From contig CAZGRL010000039.1 of assembly GCA_964528155.1 (NCBI GenBank), forward strand, positions 1 through 30,494: DNA of 30,494 nt. The letters are read 5' to 3'. Numbering within the stretch: the first letter of the stretch is position 1; the number at the start of each line of letters is the position of its first letter. Shown here piece by piece: positions 15,557 through 24,110 of the stretch. This DNA is from G001797105 sp964528155. GTDB lineage: Bacteria > Chloroflexota > Anaerolineae > Anaerolineales > E44-bin32. Below the pieces are notes generated by a model that did no database searches, was not told the DNA's origin, and saw only the letters and a program-made list of their open reading frames with translations. Both the position numbers and the translations under genes were made by a program.

Positions 15557-16702
15557 TCAGGTGTATCGTTTGCGAATCTCGGCGCTGAGGAAATCCATCG
15601 CCCAGACCACGGCGACGATGGCCCAGATCGCAGTGCCTGCCTTGCGGTATTCGAGAACGTTGATGCGTTGGCTCAGATAGTACCCGATGCCGCCGCCGCC
15701 GACAAACCCGAGGATGGTACTGATGCGGACGTTAATGTCCCAGTGATAGATGATGAATGAGATGAAGTCGGGCACGATCTGAGGAACCACGGCAAAGAGG
15801 ACGACTTGAGGAGAGTTGGCTCCCGTGGCGGTGACGGCCTCCAGCGGTCCGGGGTCGATGCTCTCCACGGCCTCGGAGAAGAGTTTGCCCAACGAGGCGA
15901 TGGTCACAATCGTCAAGGCCATCACGCCTGCGAACGGGCCGAAGCCCACCCACAATGCGAACACGGTTGCGAGCACAAGGGAATCGTACGAGCGCGTGAT
16001 GTTCAGGATGGAGCGGACGATGGCGTAGATCGCGTTGCCGAACCACGATCTGCTCATGATATTCCGCGCCGCCAGGAAACTGATCGGGGCCGCGACGACC
16101 GTTCCAGCCGTTGTGGCCAGGAGAGCCATGAAGATGGTTTCGATGATGGCATTGACGACGTCCTTCAACGCCTGGCTTGGAATCACACCACCGACCGGGA
16201 CCGCGGTCTCGGCCTGCAAGTGGCTGGGATTTCCGTCGGCCGTGGCCGTGATCGGCCTCACATCAACCTGGGCTGTGAAGTCACCCTGGGCGTCGGTCTT
16301 GGCCAGCTTGGAGAAAAGCGCGTTACCCGATGGCAGCAGCCACTGGATCTTGACATTGGCATTAGCCGCCATCCCCGTTCCCGTGATCGTGATCGTGTCG
16401 CGGGGATTGGCGCATAGCACATTGGTTTCGATCCGAGCCCCTTCCGTCAGCGGAGTTGCAACCTCCGCCGAGCCGCACGGCACAGGAAACACCAGATCCA
16501 GGATCGAGTCATCAGTACGCCGGGTTGATACATCCGGGTGGACCAAGTCGCTCAGGATGTCTCGGCTCTTCGGCAACGATGTCAGCAATTTGATCGGATC
16601 GATCTGGGTCACGCGATAGCCGACGACGTAGGCAGCCACGGCCAGGATCGTCAAGAGGCCGGTGACGATCCATCGACGAAGGCTGTAATCGTGAGGAGTC
16701 AT
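15557..16702 (-). CDS. phnE: PhnE-family phosphonate-type ABC permease (second copy)
   Basis: The 381-residue membrane subunit has one N-terminal span (about 11-29) leading into GYRVTQIDP, then an extracytoplasmic segment (about 45-175). Its core, ANPRDTITITGTGMAANANVKIQW, looks like an Ig-like beta domain. The standard BPD_transp_1 region follows (about 180-378), with FLAARN, the EAA loop LEAVTATGANSPQVVLFAVVPQ (288-309) and WDINVRISTILGFVGGGGIG. Ordinary PhnE proteins are about 260-290 residues, so the insert accounts for the extra length. It is the last gene of the operon and starts 1 bp after phnE1 ends, implying coupling. With phnE1 it would form a heterodimeric channel. The substrate may be phosphonate, phosphite or a related phosphorus compound. 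Confidence 0.85.
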   Translation of the reverse strand: MTPHDYSLRRWIVTGLLTILAVAAYVVGYRVTQIDPIKLLTSLPKSRDILSDLVHPDVSTRRTDDSILDLVFPVPCGSAEVATPLTEGARIETNVLCANPRDTITITGTGMAANANVKIQWLLPSGNALFSKLAKTDAQGDFTAQVDVRPITATADGNPSHLQAETAVPVGGVIPSQALKDVVNAIIETIFMALLATTAGTVVAAPISFLAARNIMSRSWFGNAIYAIVRSILNITRSYDSLVLATVFALWVGFGPFAGVMALTIVTIASLGKLFSEAVESIDPGPLEAVTATGANSPQVVLFAVVPQIVPDFISFIIYHWDINVRISTILGFVGGGGIGYYLSQRINVLEYRKAGTAIWAIVAVVWAMDFLSAEIRKRYT

Positions 16703-16703
16703 A

Positions 16704-18107
16704 TCAGATCAATCGGGCCCGCACTCGGGCGCTGACGTAGTCGAGTGTGATCACGATAATGGCGATGGCGATGAAGGACGCACCGACGGCCCTGAAGTCA
16801 CCCTTGAAGATCCACTGATAGAGATAGAAGCCGATCCCACCCCCGCCGACGAATCCGATGATGGTCGACGTCCGGACGTTGATATCCCAGCGATACATGG
16901 TGAACGAAGTGAACGGCGGGACGATCTGTGGGATCACCGCGTAGCGAACCACCTGGGCCCAGTTGCCGCCCGTCGAACGGACGGCTTCGATGGGCCCGGG
17001 ATCGATGCCTTCGATGACCTCGGAATACAGCTTTCCCAGGGCGGCGATCGTGTGAAGCGAGACGGCAATCGCGCCGGCGAATGGACCGAGTCCGACAATA
17101 ACGACGAATACAATGGCGATGATCAAGGGCTCGATCGATCTGACGATGTTGAGAACCGTGCGAGTGAGCGTGTAGATGGCCAGTGTAACCAGATTGCTAC
17201 CCATCAGATTGCGGGCGGCCAGAAAACTGACCGGGATGGCGCCGATGGCGCCGAAAGTCGTGGCCATCAGTGCCAGGAACAACGTCTCGACGATGCCCTG
17301 GATCACGTAGGCGCCATTCTTTGACAGTTCGTAGCCAGGCAGAGGCTGGGATTGAACCAGATAGACGCGATGTTCCAAGGGCAGGGTTGGATCCGGCGCG
17401 GCGGAGAGCGCGTCCGGAGGAACCTGGATTGCAGTTGCCAATGCGCCCTGGGCGTCGGTGGTGATGTACAGCGTGACGGTGTGATTCTCCCCCAACGGCA
17501 TCCGGTCCCCGATGGGCGTCACCCACACGACTTGAGTTTGTGTGTCAGGCCACAACCCGGAGGCCTGCAGAATCAACACGTCGGACGGATTGCCACAATC
17601 CGGCGACAGGACCGCCTGAATGTTGTTGGTCGTATTGGTCGCCGGCGGAGGATTGGGCCCGCACGGCACTTCGATGGGGACCCATCCGGTATTCTGTTCC
17701 TCGCGATGAGACACGAAGTCCGGGTGGAACATCGGGCGAATGATCGACGACGCCCGCTCCAGGTGCCTGGTGAGAGCCGAAGGATCAATCTGCGTCACCT
17801 GCCAGCCGATTCCATAGCCCATGATCAGAATGGCCAACAGAGGTAGAGATGCAGATAGCGCTGTGCCTTTGGCCTGCCTGACCGCATCCCAGATACTCCA
17901 CGCCCACAGGGCACCAGGCACCAGGAACCATGCCAGCACGCCGTACCAGGCCGCGATCAGAACCGTGACGATGACACAGCCCAGAACCGCGGCACCGCGA
18001 TACACACGGCGCGCGTAGATCTGGCCTAAGCCTGGCAAAACGGTGGAAAGCAGGCCGGCGATCGTTGGGGAGATCCTGCTCGCCGGAGGTGCGGAATCGC
18101 CTGCCAT
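16704..18107 (-). CDS. phnE: PhnE-family ABC permease with N-terminal membrane module (first copy)
   Basis: From the ATG at 18107 the product is 467 residues. Four regions can be seen. An N-terminal module (about 14-80) has LLSTVLPGLGQIYARRVYRG and two or three spans. A further span leads into GWQVTQIDP (about 102-110). An extracytoplasmic insert (about 130-255) has the CGNPSDVLILQASGLWPDT stretch, resembling the Ig-like segment of the second permease. Last is the PhnE transport domain, with FLAARN, IEAVRSTGGNWAQVV and WDINVRTSTIIGFVGGGGIG. The start is uncertain: an in-frame TTG at 18125 would overlap phnC by 14 bp and add MRPTEE, while the ATG lies 4 bp after the phnC stop. Neither has a well-spaced ribosome binding site. 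Confidence 0.82.
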   Translation of the reverse strand: MAGDSAPPASRISPTIAGLLSTVLPGLGQIYARRVYRGAAVLGCVIVTVLIAAWYGVLAWFLVPGALWAWSIWDAVRQAKGTALSASLPLLAILIMGYGIGWQVTQIDPSALTRHLERASSIIRPMFHPDFVSHREEQNTGWVPIEVPCGPNPPPATNTTNNIQAVLSPDCGNPSDVLILQASGLWPDTQTQVVWVTPIGDRMPLGENHTVTLYITTDAQGALATAIQVPPDALSAAPDPTLPLEHRVYLVQSQPLPGYELSKNGAYVIQGIVETLFLALMATTFGAIGAIPVSFLAARNLMGSNLVTLAIYTLTRTVLNIVRSIEPLIIAIVFVVIVGLGPFAGAIAVSLHTIAALGKLYSEVIEGIDPGPIEAVRSTGGNWAQVVRYAVIPQIVPPFTSFTMYRWDINVRTSTIIGFVGGGGIGFYLYQWIFKGDFRAVGASFIAIAIIVITLDYVSARVRARLI

Positions 18108-18111
18108 CTCC

Positions 18112-18882
18112 TCAGTCGGCCTCAACGGTCGTGGCCCGCACTTCCTGCGCTTCTTCGCCGTAGATTTCCTTGAACTTCGCTCGGTTGATTTCCTTGGGGA
18201 GTCCCTCGAAAACTTTCACGCCTTCATTGAGGGCGATCACGCGCGTGGCGTAGCGATGCACAAGATCCAGGAAGTGGAGGCTGCAGATGACCGTGATGCC
18301 TTCCTTATTCAACTGCTCTAGATACCGCAGTATGGAATGCGACAGTACGGGATCGAGTGAGGCCACAGGCTCATCGGCCAGGATGAGCTTGGGTTCTTGC
18401 ATGAGCGTCCGGGCGATACCCACGCGCTGTTGCTGCCCACCGGAGAGGGCGTCGGCGCGACTATGCGCTTTGTCGGCTATCCCGACTCGTTCGAGGGCGC
18501 GAACGGCGCGCTGGCGATCCGCCCTGGACCACACGCCCAACAGGCTCAACCATGGATTGACATAGCCCAGCCGGCCGGAGAGGACGTTGGTCATCACGCT
18601 GCTGCGCTTCACCAGGTTGAACTGCTGGAACACCATCCCGAAGTGCCGGCGCAGGCGGCGAAGCTCCGCCGAGGGCGCCTTGGTGATGTCGACGTCATCC
18701 CAATAGATCGTGCCTTCGGTCGGCTCGATCAACCGGTTGATGCATCGGAGCAATGTCGATTTGCCCGAGCCGGATAGACCGATCACGACGAGGAATTCGC
18801 CGTCCGCAACAGTGAAGCTGAGATCCTTGAGGGCTACAGTCCCGCCGGGGTAGACCTTTGTGAGATGCTCGACTCGGAGCAC
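18112..18882 (-). CDS. phnC: Phosphonate-type ABC transporter ATPase PhnC
   Basis: The 256-residue ATPase has Walker A GLSGSGKST (35-43), a Q-loop (FQQFNLVKRSSVMTNVL, 85-101), the signature LSGGQQQR (146-153), Walker B LILADEP (166-172) and a switch His in ICSLHFLDL. The FNLVKRSSV...NVLSGRLGY stretch after the Q-loop is characteristic of PhnC within ABC importers, as is the tail EGLPKEINRAKFKEIYG. The start is GTG at 18882 with GGAGG about 9 nt upstream on the minus strand. It energises the two permeases encoded downstream. A hairpin separates it from phnD. Confidence 0.92.
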   Translation of the reverse strand: MLRVEHLTKVYPGGTVALKDLSFTVADGEFLVVIGLSGSGKSTLLRCINRLIEPTEGTIYWDDVDITKAPSAELRRLRRHFGMVFQQFNLVKRSSVMTNVLSGRLGYVNPWLSLLGVWSRADRQRAVRALERVGIADKAHSRADALSGGQQQRVGIARTLMQEPKLILADEPVASLDPVLSHSILRYLEQLNKEGITVICSLHFLDLVHRYATRVIALNEGVKVFEGLPKEINRAKFKEIYGEEAQEVRATTVEAD

Positions 18883-18906
18883 AGGAGAACCTCCAGGCCG
18901 TTGATG

Positions 18907-18943
18907 AAAACTGAGGGGAGAGGAGACTTGCTCCTCTCCCCTC
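18907..18943 (-). terminator. hairpin with T tract between phnD and phnC (attenuator)
   Basis: Read on the minus strand, a perfect 13-bp stem (18943-18931 with 18925-18913) closes a 5-nt loop and is followed by AGTTTTC. It lies about 20 bp after the phnD stop. A partial terminator here would give more binding protein than transporter, a common pattern in ABC import operons. It could also protect the 3' end of a processed phnD message. Confidence 0.7.
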
Positions 18944-18961
18944 GGGCTTGCCTGAGGTCGG

Positions 18962-20008
18962 TTACTTGACGTACTGACTCAGGTCCACTCCGGATGCGGT
19001 TAGATAGGAGCGGAATTCGTCGTAGACCGTGTCATCGACCTGGACGAGCCCGCCGATCTGATACAGATCATTGAGCGCCGTCTTGCCTTCTTCTGTGTCA
19101 GCGATCTTCAGCATGGCGGCCGTGATCTGGTCACGCAAATCCTGGGGCATATCCGGGGCGTACGACATGTTGTCGTTGGGGATCAGCGCCTGGGTCTGGT
19201 AGACCACAATAACCTTCTCCATCACGTCAGGCATGTCGTCGGCCAGAGAACCAGAAGTTCGCGCGTCGACGAACGTGGCGCCGAAGTCGCAGATGCCGCC
19301 GGCGTAGACGGCCCGTACGACCTGGGTGTGTCCCTGAGCGAAGACAGGCTCAAGCAGATCATCGTCTGTGAGGCCAGCCTTCTTCAGGAAGATGAGAGGG
19401 ATCACGTAGCCAGAGGTTGACTGAGGATCGGTGAAGCATGGTCGCTTACCCTTGAACTGGAGCAGCGTGTCGATCTCAGCCTCGGTGGCCGGCGTGTCGG
19501 CGGCCGGGGTGAACCCGGCATCAGCCCGGGCGATGAACTGCGCCCCGTAGTGATCCGAACCGAAGCGGTTGGTGATCAAAGCGACGTCGGCATAGCCCTT
19601 CTGAGAGGCAAGGATGTAGGCGAACGTGGCCATCCAGCCGATCTGGGCATTGCCGGAGCCCATGGCCTCCGTCAGCGCGGCATAGGATGTCGGGATGACA
19701 CCCTTGAAGGTCAGGCCGGTCTCCGCGGATAGCAGGTCAAGGAGCGCCTGCCCGCCGGCTGTGATCTCCTGAGATGTCGCCGAAGGCTCAAACGCCACCA
19801 CGATTGGATTGTCGGCCGAGCCGAGTGGCGCGGGAGGGACTGCGGTAGGCGCCTCAGTGGGCGGCGGGGCCTGGGTTGGCGCGGGCGCCTGGGTTGGGGG
19901 CGGGGCCTGGGTGGGTGCCGCCGTGGGGGCGGCCTGGGCGCAGGCGCCCAGGATCATGGCGCCGGCAACAAGCAAGCTTGTAACAAAGAATAGGCGATTC
20001 TTACCCAT
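18962..20008 (-). CDS. phnD: PhnD-like phosphonate-type substrate-binding lipoprotein
   Basis: The 348-residue protein has a lipoprotein signal (MGKNRLFFVTSLLVAGAMIL) with lipobox LGAC, lipidated at Cys23. A long Pro/Thr/Gln/Ala linker (about 25-62, built of TQAPPP-like units) follows, then the PhnD-family fold from about 68: IVVAFEPSATSQEI, YAALTEAMGSGNAQIGWM, CFTDPQSTSGYVIPLIFLKKAG and an AVYAGGICDFGATFVD stretch. A Ser/Thr-rich site after the DPQSTSGY turn is where related proteins bind the phosphonate or phosphite oxygens. It would be anchored outside the membrane and hand substrate to the two permeases. GAGGAGG is well placed 9-10 nt before the ATG. It is first in the operon, with its own promoter. 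Confidence 0.9.
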   Translation of the reverse strand: MGKNRLFFVTSLLVAGAMILGACAQAAPTAAPTQAPPPTQAPAPTQAPPPTEAPTAVPPAPLGSADNPIVVAFEPSATSQEITAGGQALLDLLSAETGLTFKGVIPTSYAALTEAMGSGNAQIGWMATFAYILASQKGYADVALITNRFGSDHYGAQFIARADAGFTPAADTPATEAEIDTLLQFKGKRPCFTDPQSTSGYVIPLIFLKKAGLTDDDLLEPVFAQGHTQVVRAVYAGGICDFGATFVDARTSGSLADDMPDVMEKVIVVYQTQALIPNDNMSYAPDMPQDLRDQITAAMLKIADTEEGKTALNDLYQIGGLVQVDDTVYDEFRSYLTASGVDLSQYVK

Positions 20009-20118
20009 CTCTCTTTCTTCCTCCTCAGTTTCTCGTTGGGAATTCCGGCTGGGGGATGTTCGTGACAGCGCGTGTCTCGAGGCGGGTCACCTCCTCTCGC
20101 GGGGGAACTTTCCGGTTC

Positions 20119-20147
20119 ATCATAGCGCGATTTGGGTGGGGTTGCAA
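20119..20147 (-). promoter_or_regulatory. sigma70-type promoter of the phnD operon
   Basis: On the minus strand TTGCAA (20147-20142) and TATGAT (20124-20119) are 17 bp apart. The start near 20112 gives a leader of about 100 nt containing a second GAGAGGAGGTGA stretch around 20087-20100 that is not used by any visible gene. I saw no recognisable riboswitch in the leader and no obvious Pho box in the -35 region. Confidence 0.6.
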
Positions 20148-20159
20148 GCACGGCCCGAC

Positions 20160-20188
20160 TTGTGTCTTTACCCCTGGGCGGTTAGAAT
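20160..20188 (+). promoter_or_regulatory. promoter of folC-lon, nearly leaderless
   Basis: TTGTGT (20160-20165) and TAGAAT (20183-20188) are 17 bp apart. Transcription would begin about 20195, within a few bases of the ATG at 20199, so the message may be nearly leaderless. Its -35 is only 12 bp from that of the divergent phnD promoter. Confidence 0.5.
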
Positions 20189-20198
20189 CTCTGGTCCC

Positions 20199-21596
20199 AT
20201 GGTCGACGAGAAATTCCAAGAAGCCCTGGATTACTTGTACAGCTTCATCGACTACTCGGTCGAGAGGAGTTATCGCTACTCTCCTGACGTGTTCGACATC
20301 GGTCGTGTCCAGGAGCTCCTTCGATCGGTCGGAGACCCGCAGGAGTCCTATCACACTTTCCATGTCGCCGGCACAAAGGGCAAGGGCTCGGTGTCGGCAT
20401 TCCTCGCTTCAAGCTTACGGGCCGCAGGATACCGGACGGGCTTATATACCTCCCCCCACCTGTTGCGCTTAACCGAACGCATCCAGGTTGACGGCTTTGA
20501 GATCTCCGAGCAAGCGATTGTCGAACTGGTCGAGGCACTGCGCCCGAAAGTGGCCGACGTGCCCGGATTGACAACATACGAAATGGTCACTGCGCTCGGA
20601 TTCATGTACTTCCAGAGGGAAAAAGTCGATTGCGCCGTCATCGAGGTGGGACTGGGCGGGCGGCTGGACGCCACCAATGTCTTGATCCCGATTGTGTCCG
20701 TGATCACCTCCCTCTCTTACGACCACATGCACCTGCTCGGGAACACCCTCTCCGAAATCGCCGGAGAGAAAGCCGGGATCATCAAGCCCGGTGTCCCGGT
20801 GGTCCTGGCCCCTCAACAGCGGGAAGCCGAACTGGTGGTCGCGAAGGTGGCAGGCGAGATGGGATCACCCCTGATCCGGGTCGGGCACGACTGGCTTTTC
20901 GCCCCGGCCTCGCGCGGTCTCTCCGGCCAATCCCTGTCGGTGTGGTCCGCCGCCGAACAGCCGCTGATGGACGCCTACGTGCAGTCGGCCGGAGATGACG
21001 AATGGGCGCCGCCTCGGTTTGAGATCCCTCTTCTGGGCCACCACCAGGTGATCAATGCCGCTACCGCATACGCCGCGCTGCAAGTCGCCAACGATCGCGG
21101 CCTTCACGTCAACGCGGAGGCGATACGGGCGGGGTTCAGTACCGTCAGCTGGCCGGGCCGGTTCCAGATCCTCTCCCAATCGCCGACAGTCGTCGTTGAC
21201 TCGGCCCACAATCGTGATTCTGCGCTCAAATTGCGCATCGCCCTGGACGACTACTTCCCTGGTCGACCGGTTACGCTGGTCTTCGGCGCATCGGCCGACA
21301 AGGATATCCCGGGCATGCTGGATGAGTTAGCGCCGCGCATCTCGCGCCTCATCGTGACGCAAGCGGTTCACCCCAGGGCAGCCGATCCAGATGAGACTGC
21401 CGAGCTTGGACGAGGTCACGGTCTGCGGGTCGAGGTCGTCGTGCCAGTGGCCGCCGCGCTGGAGCGGGCACTCGCACGTCCGCGCCCGGATGAGGTCATC
21501 CTGGCCGCCGGAAGTCTGTTCGTGGCCGGTGAAGTCCTTGCAGCCTGGGACGGGCGTCTGCAGCCACAGGCCGCACAGGGGGAGGAGACGGCATGA
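20199..21596 (+). CDS. folC: Bifunctional folylpolyglutamate/dihydrofolate synthase
   Basis: The 465-residue cytoplasmic enzyme adds glutamate to (dihydro)folates. It shows the FolC/Mur-ligase fold: P-loop VAGTKGKGSVSAF (56-68), YTSPHLLRLTERIQVDG (83-99), the GLGGRLDATN stretch, SYDHMHLLGNTLSEIAGEKAGIIKPGVP, a middle HHQVINAATAYAAL segment and a C-terminal ligase domain with VVVDSAHN. I chose the ATG at 20199 because the family N-terminus starts here and a promoter lies just upstream; the frame extends back into phnD antisense sequence, which is not coding. It overlaps lon by four bases (ATGA). Confidence 0.93.
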   Translation: MVDEKFQEALDYLYSFIDYSVERSYRYSPDVFDIGRVQELLRSVGDPQESYHTFHVAGTKGKGSVSAFLASSLRAAGYRTGLYTSPHLLRLTERIQVDGFEISEQAIVELVEALRPKVADVPGLTTYEMVTALGFMYFQREKVDCAVIEVGLGGRLDATNVLIPIVSVITSLSYDHMHLLGNTLSEIAGEKAGIIKPGVPVVLAPQQREAELVVAKVAGEMGSPLIRVGHDWLFAPASRGLSGQSLSVWSAAEQPLMDAYVQSAGDDEWAPPRFEIPLLGHHQVINAATAYAALQVANDRGLHVNAEAIRAGFSTVSWPGRFQILSQSPTVVVDSAHNRDSALKLRIALDDYFPGRPVTLVFGASADKDIPGMLDELAPRISRLIVTQAVHPRAADPDETAELGRGHGLRVEVVVPVAAALERALARPRPDEVILAAGSLFVAGEVLAAWDGRLQPQAAQGEETA

Positions 21597-24091
21597 GCGG
21601 CTCGATCGCTCGCTGGCAGCACGTGCCCTCTGATATGGGCGAAGGTTTCGCCTCGCGTGCTGGAGAGCTCTACAACATCGAGAACAGCCCGGCCGACTCG
21701 GAGGGACTCATCGAGTGCTCTGTGCTCCCATTGCGCGACACGGTGATCTATCCGAACATGGTCACCCCCTTGTTCGTCGTCCACGATCCCACCATGATGG
21801 CCATCGAGGACGCCATTCGCGCCGGCGAGACGATGATCGCCATCGCTCAGTTGGATCCCACCGAGGAGAATCCGACCCAGGGCGATCTGTACGGCTTCGG
21901 CACCGAGATCGCCGTCGGACGTTTGATGCAAGTTCCGGATGGTTCGATGTCGGTGCTGACGCACGGTCGGCGGCGGATCCAGGTGGTCGAGTTTGTCGAG
22001 AACGCCCCCTACATGAGAGTCCGCGCCCGACCTTTTGAGGACCGAGTCACTCGAAAAAAGGAAACCGTCGCCCTGATGCGGGCCGTACTCACATTGTTCG
22101 AGAAATGCGTCCGACTCAACAGAAGCTTGCCGGAGGAGGCGTACTTGTACGCCGTCAATATCGACGATCCGGGATGGCTGGCGGATCTGGTCGCCTCCGC
22201 CTTGAGCCTGTCATTGGTCGAGCGACAGGAGATCCTGGAGACGCTCGACCCGGTGACGCGATTGCAGCGAATGAGCATCCTTCTTGGGCGCGAGCTCGAT
22301 GTTCTCGAGCTTGAGGATCACATTCACAGCCAGGTCCAGAGTGAAGTCGACCGGTCTCAGCGTGAGATGTATTTGCGTGAACAGATGAAAGCGATCCAGA
22401 CTGAACTGGGTGAGACGGACATCTGGACGCAGGAGATCGCCGAACTCAAGGCAAAGATCGGCAAGCTTGTCTTGCCGGATGAAGTCAAGGAAAGGGCCGA
22501 GAAGGAAGTTCTCCACCTGGGGCAGATGCCGGCGATGTCGCCCGAGGTCGGAATCATCCGCACATATCTTGATTGGCTGATCGAGCTCCCCTGGTCGAAG
22601 GAAACCGACGACGACCTCGATGTTCGACACGTGGCTGAGATCCTCGAGCAAGATCACTTTGGTCTCGAGAAAGCCAAAGAACGAATCCTGGAATACATTG
22701 CTGTGCGGACGCGTGCGCCGGAAAAGCATCGCCAGCCGATCCTGTGTTTCGTTGGCCCGCCCGGAACGGGGAAAACATCGCTGGGACGCTCGATAGGCCG
22801 GGCCCTCGGTCGGGAGTTCGTTCATATTTCACTGGGGGGCATCCGCGATGAGGCGGAAATCCGCGGCCACCGCAGGACGTACATCGGCGCCCTGCCGGGA
22901 CGAATTCTCCAGGCGATGCGGCGCGTCGGCACGATCAATCCTCTGTTCATGCTCGACGAGATCGACAAGCTGGGGCAGGATTTCCGGGGTGATCCGGCGG
23001 CGGCTCTGCTCGAGGTCTTGGATCCTGAACAGAACCACGCATTCTCCGATCACTATCTCGAGATCCCTTATGATCTGTCGAAGGTGATCTTCATCACCAC
23101 AGCGAATACATTGGGCCCAATCCCACCGGCGTTGCTTGACCGGCTGGAGGTGATCGAGTTTCCCGGTTACATTGAGGAAGAGAAGATCCAGATCGCGCGC
23201 GGCTTTCTCATCCCTCGCCAACTAGAGCAGAATGGGATCAGCAAGGATCAGCTCAGCCTCACCGAAGACGCGCTCAAGACGATCATCCGAGAGTACACAT
23301 GGGAAGCAGGGGTCAGGAATGTTGAGCGGGAGATCGGCAAGATCTGCCGCAAGGTTGTGCGGCGGATGGCCGAAGGCAAGAGGACAGTGAGGAGGGTGAC
23401 GCCATCTGTCGCACGGCGGCTGCTCGGTCCGCCTCAGATCAATCCGCGCGAGCCAGAACTCGAAGATATGGTCGGAGCGGCGACCGGACTGGCGTGGACT
23501 GAGAATGGGGGAGAGACCATGCCGGTCGAGGTGCTCCTCTTGAATGGGAAGGGAGGCTTACAGATCACCGGCCAGATCGGGGACGTGATGCAGGAGTCGG
23601 CGCACGCGGCGCTGTCCTACATCAAGTCTCGAGCAAGCAAGCTCGATATTTCAGCCAACGCATTCGAGAAACACGACATCCACATTCACATCCCTGAGGG
23701 CTCGATTCCCAAGGATGGCCCGAGCGCCGGGATCACGATGGCCACAGCTCTGGCGTCCGCCCTGACTGGAAGGGCCGTCCGGCGCGATGTCGGGATGAGC
23801 GGTGAAATCACCCTGCGAGGGCGCGTTCTCCCGATCGGGGGAGTGAGGGAAAAGGTCCTGGCGGCGTACCGACTTAAGATGGCAACAGTCATCCTTCCGG
23901 AGCAAAACCGGAAGGATCTCACGGAAATCCCGGGCAAGGCGCGCGCCAGCCTTCAGTTCCGGTTTGTGAGGCGCATGGACGAAGTCCTGGACGCCGCCCT
24001 TTTGCCGGCCCGGACCAAGCCAAAGCGGCGGGCCAAGACAGGGCGCGTGCGGACCACCGCGCGCAAACCATCACCGCCTCCGACGCCCTGA
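21593..24091 (+). CDS. lon: ATP-dependent Lon protease
   Basis: The 832-residue protein is a full-length LonA. It has the N-terminal substrate-binding (LAN) domain (about 40-240; LPLRDTVIYPNMVTPLFV) and a coiled coil (about 245-300; SEVDRSQREMYLREQMKAIQ-like stretch). The AAA+ module has Walker A GPPGTGKT (388-395) and Walker B LFMLDEIDKLG. The protease domain has the catalytic dyad Ser711 (DGPSAGIT) and Lys754 (GGVREKVLAA), 43 residues apart as in E. coli Lon. The C-terminal tail is Lys/Arg/Pro-rich (about 805-832). It degrades misfolded and regulatory proteins. An in-frame ATG at codon 15 could be an alternative start. It is coupled to folC; no heat-shock promoter or CIRCE-like repeat was seen directly upstream. 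Confidence 0.95.
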   Translation: MSGSIARWQHVPSDMGEGFASRAGELYNIENSPADSEGLIECSVLPLRDTVIYPNMVTPLFVVHDPTMMAIEDAIRAGETMIAIAQLDPTEENPTQGDLYGFGTEIAVGRLMQVPDGSMSVLTHGRRRIQVVEFVENAPYMRVRARPFEDRVTRKKETVALMRAVLTLFEKCVRLNRSLPEEAYLYAVNIDDPGWLADLVASALSLSLVERQEILETLDPVTRLQRMSILLGRELDVLELEDHIHSQVQSEVDRSQREMYLREQMKAIQTELGETDIWTQEIAELKAKIGKLVLPDEVKERAEKEVLHLGQMPAMSPEVGIIRTYLDWLIELPWSKETDDDLDVRHVAEILEQDHFGLEKAKERILEYIAVRTRAPEKHRQPILCFVGPPGTGKTSLGRSIGRALGREFVHISLGGIRDEAEIRGHRRTYIGALPGRILQAMRRVGTINPLFMLDEIDKLGQDFRGDPAAALLEVLDPEQNHAFSDHYLEIPYDLSKVIFITTANTLGPIPPALLDRLEVIEFPGYIEEEKIQIARGFLIPRQLEQNGISKDQLSLTEDALKTIIREYTWEAGVRNVEREIGKICRKVVRRMAEGKRTVRRVTPSVARRLLGPPQINPREPELEDMVGAATGLAWTENGGETMPVEVLLLNGKGGLQITGQIGDVMQESAHAALSYIKSRASKLDISANAFEKHDIHIHIPEGSIPKDGPSAGITMATALASALTGRAVRRDVGMSGEITLRGRVLPIGGVREKVLAAYRLKMATVILPEQNRKDLTEIPGKARASLQFRFVRRMDEVLDAALLPARTKPKRRAKTGRVRTTARKPSPPPTP

Positions 24092-24110
24092 CCCTCATAT
24101 TGGCCTCGAA

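Noticed and set aside
19809..20198. Upstream extension of the folC frame
   Set aside because: It is antisense to the phnD signal and linker and gives an artificial Gly/Ala/Trp-rich repeat. The FolC family begins at 20199.
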